Of a DNA stretch of 64,000 bases, positions 49,664 to 57,496 are shown one piece after another (position 1 is the first letter of the stretch; every line of letters begins with the position of its first letter). The DNA is from Psococerastis gibbosa (taxonomy: Eukaryota > Arthropoda > Insecta > Psocodea > Psocidae), in assembly GCA_963971405.1 (NCBI GenBank), contig OZ020491.1:15122855-15186854 (forward strand), written 5' to 3'. The translations under genes were made by a program, and so were the position numbers. Under the pieces are notes generated by a model. It made no database searches. It saw only the letters and a program-made list of their open reading frames with translations, and was not told where the DNA came from.

Positions 49664-52600
49664 TATGTTGTCTCAGTCGTTTGATAGCTTTAGCGTGGGC
49701 AGTTGTTGGTCTGTTTTTCTCTGTTAGTCCCGTGATTTTTCCGTCGGACTGATTTACAACTTTAATTTTTTCGAAAGGAGGGTCTGTTTTCTTCGGCCTA
49801 TTTCTTTCAACGTAAATCTCCTGATTTCCGAAGTCAGGAGGTTCTTCTCTATTTTGGTTTAGTTTTTCTACTTGTTTCGTGGCTCGTTCCTCGTTTCGAG
49901 AATATACTTGATCATAAAATGGGAGGATTTCGTTTTTTCGTTTTTTATTGTATTGTTCTAGTACTGTCATGTTAATGTCAAAGTCTGTCAATTTTTCATA
50001 GGGCCCGTATAATAAATGAAAGGGTGAGTATCCTGTTCCTGAGTGGATTGACTGGTTGTAAATGAGTATTGCTGAAGTCATTAGCGTGCATGGGAGATCG
50101 TGAGGGTTCTTGATTTTAAGGGTTCTTAATTTTTCCAAAATTGTGGAATGGAATCTTTCTATTGGGGAGTTGGAGCTGGGGTTGTTTACTGTAGTAAAGT
50201 GTAGTTCAATTTTATGTAATTTACAGAATTCCTCGAAAGTTCTATTTTTGAATTCCCTACCTTCGTCACATACCAATTTATTTGGATAATTATGATGGCC
50301 AAAGAAATGTCTCAGTTTATTTAAGACTGTAAGCCCGGTCCCGTCTTTTATTTTATAAGCTCGTGCATATCGAGAGAAAAGGTCAATGATAGTGAGAAAT
50401 TTTGAATTTTGGAAGCTGAATGTATCTATGTGGATTACTTCGAAGGGTCTTTTTGCCAATAGGGGCCCCCCTATTTTTGGGTTGTAAGGGTGTTCGTATT
50501 TAGAACGTAAGCACGTATCACACTTGTTTATGATTTGGGTGATTGTATCTTTCATTTTTGGCCAGTAGTATTTTTGTTTCACATGAGCTAGAGTTTCGTT
50601 AATGCCATTATGGGTTTTGTCGTGGTACTCATAGATTATCTCGCTTTGACTATCGGGGTCGGTCACATCTAAACAACGGTTATTACTGATAACTATTTTT
50701 ATGGAAGGGTTGAAAAGTGATTTGCACATTTCTATAAAACGTGTCCTTATTTTTTCGTCTTCGAAAAATACTCCGTATGATAAATCTGGTTTGATTGTAT
50801 CTTTCAAGAGTTCAGATAGGTTCTCATCGATGGCATTAGGATTGATGGTGATGATATGTGTATTTTTATTAAACGGTCTAGTAATACGACGTTTGAAAAT
50901 TTCGCCTAGTTTAAGATAAATTCTGTTTGGGAAAATATTTACCGGTCTCTCGGAGATTGGTAGACCTTTTCCATTATCGTCATTGGTGGAATGAATTGTT
51001 TGATTGTCGTCAATATCAGACTGGTTGTTGGGGTCCGGAAGAGATAGTATTGGTGGGTCGTCTAAGGGAATGATATCGGGTGACAATGGGAGTAGGCGAT
51101 TCAGCGGAATATTGTCTGAGTCATTAAAGTTATCAGAGGGTGTACTGACTTCTCTTTGGGATTCAATTATCCTTTCTACGTCAGCTTCAGATATAGTGGG
51201 TATTTCGTCTATATTGGGAATTATGGAGCAGAGTTCGTCGATGATCTCATCGTTATGGATCTCTATTCGCGAGAGAGCGTCGGCTACGTAATTTTCTTTA
51301 CCTTTTCGGTAGACTATGTCGAAATTAAACTCATCTAACTTCAGTTTCCATCTAATCAGTCGGGAATTGGGTTCTTTTATCTTATATAGCCAAACGAGGG
51401 GATTATGATCTGTTTCGATAGTAAATTTCTGACCAAACAGATAAGGTCGAAAGTGTTTTGTGGATTCTAAGATTGCGAGTAATTCTCGTTCGATGGTGGA
51501 ATAGTTTCTTTCCGCAGAATTTAGCGTCCTGGAGTAGTAAGCTATGGGCTTACCGTTCTGAGATAAAACACTGCCTAGTGCAACATTTGAGGCATCGGTT
51601 GATAGAATGAATGGCTTCTTGAAGTCAGGATAAGCAAGTATGGGGGCATTTGTCAGTAATTCTTTGCAAGTATGAAAAGATTTTACATATTCAGGGTCAT
51701 TCACATTAATCTTTGATCCCTTTTTTAAGGCCCTGGTCATGGGAGCTACAATTTGAGCGAAATTGGCAATAAAACGTCTATAGTACCCAACTAACCCTAA
51801 AAACGATTTTATTTCTTTAGTGGTGGTCGGAATAGGAAATTTTTCAACAGCTTCTATTTTAGTGGGGTTTGGTTTTATGCCATCCTGGGTGATGACGTGT
51901 CCAAGAAAAGCGACGTCCTTGCACAGAAATTCTGATTTGTCTAATTGGATTTTCAAGTTGCTATCCCTTAATTTTTGAAATACTAAACGGATGTGGAGGA
52001 GATGTTCATCTAGGGATTTTGAGAAAATTACGACGTCGTCCATATAAACGAAGCAACATTTGTAAAGCAATTCTTTCAGAAGGTTGTCCATAACTCTTTG
52101 GAAGGTTGCTGGGGCGTTTTTAAGGCCAAAAGGCATCCGAAGATATTCGTAATAGCCATTGTTTACTGAGAAAGCTGTTTTTTCAACCGAACTCGGGTCC
52201 ATCTCGATTTGGTGAAACCCCTGGGCTAAGTCTATGGTACTAAAGTACTTGCATTTGCCTAGATTATCTAAAATTTCGTCTATCCGGGGGAGAGGATATT
52301 TGTCCTCGATTGTCTTCTCATTAAGCCTGCGGTAATCAATCACCATACGATACTTGCGCTGTCCCGATGCGTCTAACTTTTTGGGAACTACCCAAACAGG
52401 TGCGCTGAAGGGAGATACGGATGGTCTAATAATTTCATTATCTAATAACTTTTGGATTTGTTTTTGTATCTCTGCATTCATGGCGTAAGGGTGTCTGTAT
52501 GATTTGACATAGACTGGGGAGTCATCCGTGGTGCGTATGCTATGTTTCACTGCATTGCTGAATGTTAAGTTTGCCTTTTCGGTGTACAAGATATCTCTAA

Positions 52601-53375
52601 ATTTTTTGCATAATTCGGTAATTTTCTTTCGCTCTTCTGAATTTAAGTGAGAGGTTCTAAGTACCTTGGGAACATCGATAAAGTCGTGATTCGTTGGGGG
52701 AGTTTCTAAATCGTTCTCGTGTATCGATGATACTTGTATTCTGTTTCGGAAATTTATTCCTCCTAGAATGCCGAAAGTATTGGGGATATTACAGATACCA
52801 TTCTCAGCGGTTGCAATAGATTCTGGTATTATTAAATTCTCGTGAATTTGTATTTCTGGTATAATGACATCTCCCTGTTCAATAGTAACTGGAATTTTTA
52901 TTATGTTTTCTGAATAAATTGGGTGCACATCTACTAATTTGCTATTTAAAAATACATATGAGAAAGGGATTTCGACGTCATTCATTTGCAGAGTTTTGTT
53001 GCGGTAGTTTATTATAGCTCCAAGATTGTCCAGGTCTTCACTGCCAATAAGGGCATCGAAGTGATTGTGCCAGTCTATGACGTGGAAGTGCAAATTGTTT
53101 TCTATTCCAAATGGGTATAACACTGGGAACATTACGTTGTCTTGTGCGGAAACCCGCTTCTGTAGGCCTGTAACGGTGAATGGTTTTTGGAAAATGTAAT
53201 TTTGAAAAAGTTCGTAAGCTGGACCTGGATTTATGACTGAGTTGGAGGCGCCGGAATCAATGAGTATTTTTAAGTTCAATTCGGGCAGGTAGAAGAAGGG
53301 TAGTTTGGCTGTTGAGTTGAGGGAGTTGAGGTTTACTATATAGGGGGTGGATGTGAGGCATCCCCGTGAAAATTT
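49593..53375 (-). CDS. pol: pol: protease, reverse transcriptase, RNase H, integrase
   Basis: The frame is -1 relative to gag and opens upstream of the gag stop. A leucine TTG at 53279 is the first near-start, but frameshifting from gag at 53369-53375 is the likely route. Blocks by distance from 53279: protease DSGAS (about 8), reverse transcriptase (MVIDYRRL; STIDLAQGFHQI; FVYMDDVVIFS at about 411), RNase H (LSTDASNVALGSVL; TDHNPLVW; VADALSR), integrase zinc motif (HDKTHNGI...CDTC) and catalytic D, D, E (IHIDTF; VCDEGREF; SSNSPIERFHS). All catalytic residues are present with no stop. Pol products copy the RNA and insert the DNA. Confidence 0.95.
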   Translation of the reverse strand, partial: KFSRGCLTSTPYIVNLNSLNSTAKLPFFYLPELNLKILIDSGASNSVINPGPAYELFQNYIFQKPFTVTGLQKRVSAQDNVMFPVLYPFGIENNLHFHVIDWHNHFDALIGSEDLDNLGAIINYRNKTLQMNDVEIPFSYVFLNSKLVDVHPIYSENIIKIPVTIEQGDVIIPEIQIHENLIIPESIATAENGICNIPNTFGILGGINFRNRIQVSSIHENDLETPPTNHDFIDVPKVLRTSHLNSEERKKITELCKKFRDILYTEKANLTFSNAVKHSIRTTDDSPVYVKSYRHPYAMNAEIQKQIQKLLDNEIIRPSVSPFSAPVWVVPKKLDASGQRKYRMVIDYRRLNEKTIEDKYPLPRIDEILDNLGKCKYFSTIDLAQGFHQIEMDPSSVEKTAFSVNNGYYEYLRMPFGLKNAPATFQRVMDNLLKELLYKCCFVYMDDVVIFSKSLDEHLLHIRLVFQKLRDSNLKIQLDKSEFLCKDVAFLGHVITQDGIKPNPTKIEAVEKFPIPTTTKEIKSFLGLVGYYRRFIANFAQIVAPMTRALKKGSKINVNDPEYVKSFHTCKELLTNAPILAYPDFKKPFILSTDASNVALGSVLSQNGKPIAYYSRTLNSAERNYSTIERELLAILESTKHFRPYLFGQKFTIETDHNPLVWLYKIKEPNSRLIRWKLKLDEFNFDIVYRKGKENYVADALSRIEIHNDEIIDELCSIIPNIDEIPTISEADVERIIESQREVSTPSDNFNDSDNIPLNRLLPLSPDIIPLDDPPILSLPDPNNQSDIDDNQTIHSTNDDNGKGLPISERPVNIFPNRIYLKLGEIFKRRITRPFNKNTHIITINPNAIDENLSELLKDTIKPDLSYGVFFEDEKIRTRFIEMCKSLFNPSIKIVISNNRCLDVTDPDSQSEIIYEYHDKTHNGINETLAHVKQKYYWPKMKDTITQIINKCDTCLRSKYEHPYNPKIGGPLLAKRPFEVIHIDTFSFQNSKFLTIIDLFSRYARAYKIKDGTGLTVLNKLRHFFGHHNYPNKLVCDEGREFKNRTFEEFCKLHKIELHFTTVNNPSSNSPIERFHSTILEKLRTLKIKNPHDLPCTLMTSAILIYNQSIHSGTGYSPFHLLYGPYEKLTDFDINMTVLEQYNKKRKNEILPFYDQVYSRNEERATKQVEKLNQNREEPPDFGNQEIYVERNRPKKTDPPFEKIKVVNQSDGKITGLTEKNRPTTAHAKAIKRLRQHNVNLQVARTPSPGPSSSGDENED

Positions 53376-54697
53376 CCATCTTCGTTTTCGTTTTCTTCTA
53401 GCGTTTGGGCAGGAGAATATTGTGGAGTTTCCATTTCTTGTGCGTCGTATTGTTCGAAATAATTCTCTGGAGGGTAGTAAGGGTAGGTTTCTTCAGTGGT
53501 TTCGACATTATACATTGATCTAAAGGGTTGTTGTTGGTGGGGAAATGCAAAATTATTTGGTTTAGGGGGCACGTATGACTGAACCGACATAGGTTCAGGT
53601 GGGGGTAGTTTTTGCGTGTTAGGTGCCATATTCGAAAAAGGGCCAAAATTTGGTTTATTGAAAGGTTTTGGTTGAGATGTTGGGAATGGAGCTCTCTGGA
53701 ATGGAGCTTGTCTGTTGAAGAAATTTTGTGAGCCATAAGGCGGTTTTGGGAACTGCGGTTGGAAAGGCCTTCCGAACGGGTTGGATTGGAACGGCTTAGC
53801 AAATGGCTGAGGCGTGGTTAGAGGCCTTTGGAATTGACTTCTCATAAATGGATTATTGAAAGGTTGGGGACGGGGGCTAGGAGCCTGCATTTGTGCAAAT
53901 GGTGTTTGAGACGGAGTTTGGGCTCTCTTGTCTGTAGTTTTGTCAGCACTATCGTTAGTTTTCCTTAAAAATTCGTAATAGTCCCACTCTTGTTTGCGAT
54001 TGTCAAAAATTTGGCATTTAGAAATGCACTCTTCCAAAGTGGATGTGACAAAATTCCCTAAGAATGACCTATGAGGCTCTTGTAAGCCGTTCTGAAAAGT
54101 TTTACGTGCTAATTTTTCATAATCAATTTTTTTATATTTCATGTATGTAGGGTCTGAACTGTGGTTCAACTGCAAGTGCTGCATTAGGGCGTTCAGTGCT
54201 TTTAGGAGCCTGCCATAATAGTCTAGGTATGTTTCATTCTTTGCTTGGACGCACTGAATCAAGCTATTAAGAAGTATGTCTTCGTTCCTTTGGTCCCCGT
54301 ATTTTTGAATTAAACATTTTTTTATGTCCCCCCAACTAGTAGCGTTTTGGTATGCTAAATAATCTCTTGCCTCCCCTTTAATTTTGGATCTTATTGTAAA
54401 CTCAAAGACATACACGTGATCGGGCATAAGCCTCTGGTGTGTATGGGCACATAAATTATCTACTTCACTTAAGAAAATATAAAGATTGTCCCCTGGCGAA
54501 AATTCTGGAATTGCGTGTAGCAATGTTTTAACTTCGCTCTCGCTCAAAACATTAGTAGTGGTTGCATTGGGAGTAGACATTTTAATGTTTACTGGACTGG
54601 AAATTGGACTTAAAATTTTTAAAGTAGGGGGTTTTAAGATTAACTTTTTTCCAATATTCAAGGCTACTTTGTTACCAGCAATTAATTCAACTGACAT
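53336..54697 (-). CDS. gag: gag, errantivirus type
   Basis: It is 453 aa from ATG 54697 to TAG 53336. The capsid-like middle has AIPEFSPGDNLYIFLSEVD, KGEARDYLAYQN, WGDIKKCLIQKYGDQRNED, and LARKTFQNGLQEPHRSFL, as in gypsy-type Gag. The last third is a long low-complexity stretch rich in P, F, Q and N (NPFGRPFQPQFPKPPYG) with no CCHC knuckle, as expected for errantiviruses. It ends in an acidic stretch where the slippery site lies. Confidence 0.92.
   Translation of the reverse strand: MSVELIAGNKVALNIGKKLILKPPTLKILSPISSPVNIKMSTPNATTTNVLSESEVKTLLHAIPEFSPGDNLYIFLSEVDNLCAHTHQRLMPDHVYVFEFTIRSKIKGEARDYLAYQNATSWGDIKKCLIQKYGDQRNEDILLNSLIQCVQAKNETYLDYYGRLLKALNALMQHLQLNHSSDPTYMKYKKIDYEKLARKTFQNGLQEPHRSFLGNFVTSTLEECISKCQIFDNRKQEWDYYEFLRKTNDSADKTTDKRAQTPSQTPFAQMQAPSPRPQPFNNPFMRSQFQRPLTTPQPFAKPFQSNPFGRPFQPQFPKPPYGSQNFFNRQAPFQRAPFPTSQPKPFNKPNFGPFSNMAPNTQKLPPPEPMSVQSYVPPKPNNFAFPHQQQPFRSMYNVETTEETYPYYPPENYFEQYDAQEMETPQYSPAQTLEENENEDGNFHGDASHPPPI
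53369..53375 (-). promoter_or_regulatory. Probable -1 ribosomal frameshift site (A AAU UUU)
   Basis: On the minus strand the gag frame reads GGA AAT TTT CAC. The heptamer A-AAT-TTT is a canonical X-XXY-YYZ slippery site. Slipping back one base gives TGG AAA TTT TCA, which is open into pol. The gag stop follows about 33 nt later. Confidence 0.8.
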
Positions 54698-55049
54698 AGG
54701 TTATACTAGCATAAATTTTTAGTTTAAAAATCAGACAATTACTTGGGTAATACAATAATAAAGGAAAGGAAACGAAATAAAGGACTTACAGGTACAGGTA
54801 CAAGTACAGTAATGCTGTGACGTCCATAGATACTTCAGCTGTTTCCGTTGAACTCGTAGTGTTCTCCCGCGTCTAGGGGTAGACAGTGCGGGGCGAGGTT
54901 CTTTAATGGATCCGTGTAAAGGTCTGAAGGCCACGTGTCTTCGTAGGGGAAGAAAGCTGCGTTTTTAAGGGCTGCACTAAGTTCACAGATGTCCTAGCGC
55001 GAACCGAAAAACTTTGGCACTAAACCCCCGAAATTGAAAACACTCGCGG

Positions 55050-55067
55050 ATCCTACCGACTGCGCCA
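55050..55067 (-). promoter_or_regulatory. Primer-binding site
   Basis: On the minus strand TGGCGCAGTCGGTAGGAT follows the 5' LTR. This is the tRNA-Ser-type PBS known from 17.6/297-like errantiviruses. Confidence 0.88.
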
Positions 55068-55068
55068 A

Positions 55069-55298
55069 TTAAGATCAAAATGTAAAGTTTTTCTTTTTAA
55101 AAAATCAAATTTATTTTTCCCAAAAAAAAATCTTACAAGTAAAGAAGTAACTAAACGCTCGAGTTCTAGAGTATTACTAATGTCTGCCTTGCTGCGCATT
55201 GCTGGTGTAGTCTCCGTGCTGCCCGTGCAAGGCCAGGTCTGGTGCTGACTTTGCTGTCAGCACTATGGTTGCTGATATTTCTTCTTCTTTCACATAAC
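55069..55298 (-). repeat. 5' LTR, 230 bp
   Basis: On the minus strand it starts GTTATGTGAAAGAAG and ends CATTTTGATCTTAA. It keeps the segment missing from the 3' LTR. Confidence 0.9.
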
Positions 55299-55302
55299 AT
55301 AA

Positions 55303-55612
55303 CATAATATTTATTCTAAAATATTCACACTATACCTCATATTACTCTTTGCCTTGCATTTTATTATTGTTTGCTATATTAATATCTTGTTTGATTCCTT
55401 TTATTTTATTTCATTTTATTTATTTATTTCTTTTCATTAAATCTAATAGTAACGATTATAGATTGTAAATTTATTATATTTCACTTTAACTTTTGTAAAA
55501 GGGGGGCCCAGCACGGGACTTGTCCTTTGGGCTCCCCTTCGAAATGTAATTAAATTGTAACTGTTGTACTTAAAGAATAAATAAAGATTATTATTATTAT
55601 TGTTATTATTAT
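55303..55612 (+). mobile_element. CR1-like LINE, distal 3' UTR
   Basis: It continues the LINE after the errantivirus: AT-rich UTR, GGGGGGCCCAGCACGGGACT, TTGGGCTCCCCTTCG, AATAAATAAAG and (ATT)n. The G/C block also occurs at 42345 (reverse) and 11778. Confidence 0.8.
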
Positions 55613-56385
55613 TTGCAACCCAGAATTATGGAAAAAATGCTCACTGTTGAAATTCAAACTTCAATATCCCATGGCCCATGGTGGTACTATATAGCCCCCC
55701 CCCCCCCCTTCACACTTGGCACAAAAATGTATCATGCAAATGTCTTGATCTAGTTCGTTAACAAGCGTGATCGATTTTGTTTAAAGATGACGGCTGATCA
55801 AAAACTTAAAAAAATTAATATCTCAGTGAGCATTGGTTAAGTATAGGGACGAGATAACATGTGACTGAAAGCCCGTAGTTTTTTCTTTGATAATGGGACT
55901 TGACACTGCGAAAGCGGGGTCGGCGATTGTGCGAAATATGTTTTAGTGTGCTTTAATAGTTATCATTTGTAATGGACAGAGAAAGGGAAGCCTTTATGAA
56001 AGCTTCCTTCACCTATCGTAAAGGCTAGCAATGTGACAAAATTGGTTGAAGTTTATAATAATAAATAATTAACGAAAAGTTTGAAATCAGCGATATGCTG
56101 CATAGTGTATGTTGTCTGTTAACTGTTGTCTAATAATGTTTAAAATTGTAACGCAAAACCTGCATGAATACGTAATACATGTCCAGCGGTTAATGCCTCC
56201 GATATGCATAGATTCAAATTATATTGCACTATTATATGGTATATACGGGTATAACACCGACCTTAAATTACGGTTATAGATTCGAATCCAGCCAAGTTCA
56301 GATGTTTCCAAAATCCTCTAATTTCAATTCATTATATTAGCTTATACTTCAATGCATTACGTTGTCAATTATCGCATTTACTTAC
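55613..56385. other. Harbinger intron 2 sequence without recognised element
   Basis: AT-rich, with a poly(C) tract at 55697-55708. No gene or repeat border seen. Confidence 0.5.
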
Positions 56386-56933
56386 CCCCTTGCGACCTTC
56401 GCCTCCCGCGTTTTAGGTGTTCGGATTTCTCCTCTGAATTCCCTCATAAAATTGGGCAACACAACCCACAATATGCCACTTACTGTGGCTTGACCAACAG
56501 CAACGTTCATATCGTTGCCGACTGAACGTTGGTAGCTCCCTTGGGCCAGGTAGCGGAGCGCTGTCAGCACCTGAAAATGCAAAACATCCCAAGTAATTTG
56601 AAAATTATATTTTGTACGGTACCTAATCATGCAATTGCGCTTGTTGTGTAATATAATCAGTTTTCAAAATGAATTGTCATTTATAACTAACTTAGGCCTA
56701 CCTTAACCCGGGCAGGGACAGCTTGTGCAGTTTTCCCTTGAATGTATGGGGAAATTGACTCCACAATCTCCATGGCCAACGTCTTCAATAACCGGAAATC
56801 CTTCGTGAATGCCCTTTCACTCAACTGGAAGGGGTTCCGGGCGTCCCTGAGGATTCTTCAGGCTACCCTCTCCCTCATTTTCTACGCCTTCCATCTCCAT
56901 TTCTAAAATGACTGCAGCTATAATAGCTTCCAT

Positions 56934-57496
56934 GACCTAGAATCGAAAATAATGTTTAAATAAATCAATTAGTAGGAGATACCTTTTGCAGTACCTATTC
57001 ATAGCCTACGCTATCAGATTTTGTCAGATTGTCTACCTCTATTTAATAGTTCATTGTTTAAATTTAAGACATGCAGCCAACATTAAATATAAAAAGGCTA
57101 CTCTACCCATGCATTATGATAGGTAAAGCTATCGTTACTGATAAGGTATAAGCCATCAATTTAGTGGCGCCAAGTTATTTAAAGGTTCAAGCACCCCTGT
57201 CAAGATCTAAATAATTAATTTTTAGGGTAAATTCAATCAATTTTATGCCACAATAGAATAATACTGCAGGCGCTCCAATATTCAGAATAACGAGGGAGGT
57301 GGTGGTCTCCATTTTCCTTCACCTTTCTCTGCCTTTATTATGACAATCTTTTAAAAATTCAAAATATATAGGCTGTCAAAAAAGGTTGAGGCAAGCCATG
57401 GCTGCATAACCAGTAGGACTATTTTTATTTTTTTAATTATTAGCCCTGCCTATCAGTACCGAAATGTAATGAAAAACCGACTAATTTAGAAGTATC
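56934..57496. other. Spacer upstream of the Harbinger start codon
   Basis: This should contain the promoter and terminal inverted repeat of the Harbinger element, if any. I could not pick out a convincing TIR. Confidence 0.4.

Larger units (their letters stand above)
47950..55302 (-). mobile_element. Errantivirus-type LTR retroelement with gag, pol and env
   Basis: The element proper is 47954-55298 (7345 bp), minus strand, between ATAA at 47950-47953 and ATAA at 55299-55302, a possible 4-bp duplication. Order along the minus strand: LTR, primer site, gag, pol, env, polypurine tract, LTR. PBS, the gag-pol frame relation, a gag without CCHC knuckle, and a furin-type env place it with the gypsy/17.6-like errantiviruses (Metaviridae) of insects. 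All three genes are open. It sits in the 3' UTR of the CR1-like LINE. Confidence 0.95.
37170..56933 (-). pseudogene. PIF/Harbinger transposase gene, seven exons, disabled
   Basis: Exons on the minus strand: 56933-56702 (start ATG; ERAFTKDFRLLKTLAMEIVE), 56570-56386 (VLTALRYLAQGSYQRSVG), 42119-41981 (IPNVIGAVDGTVIRV; EEAYYSHKGFHALN), 40077-39949 (PGKVHDQFSFNNSELKAFME; HFYLLG), 38350-38235 (GDSG; QIYMLTPI; GRNTIERS), 38115-37995 (GVLKSRFVAVHKERGI; AAIILHNC) and about 37420-37170 (uncertain 3' end). These are the successive DDE nuclease blocks of PIF/Harbinger transposases and HARBI1. All borders are GT-AG and the phases agree. Breaks: a frameshift in exon 1, TAA at 42113-42115, a frameshift in exon 4, TAA in the GDSGY motif of exon 5 and a later frameshift there. 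Intron 2 (14.3 kb) hosts a LINE and an errantivirus; intron 3 hosts a Tc1 element. Confidence 0.88.

Noticed and set aside
32350-57260. Similarity of 32358-32470 to 57164-57270 as Harbinger ends
   Set aside because: The shared words are few and in direct, not inverted, orientation.
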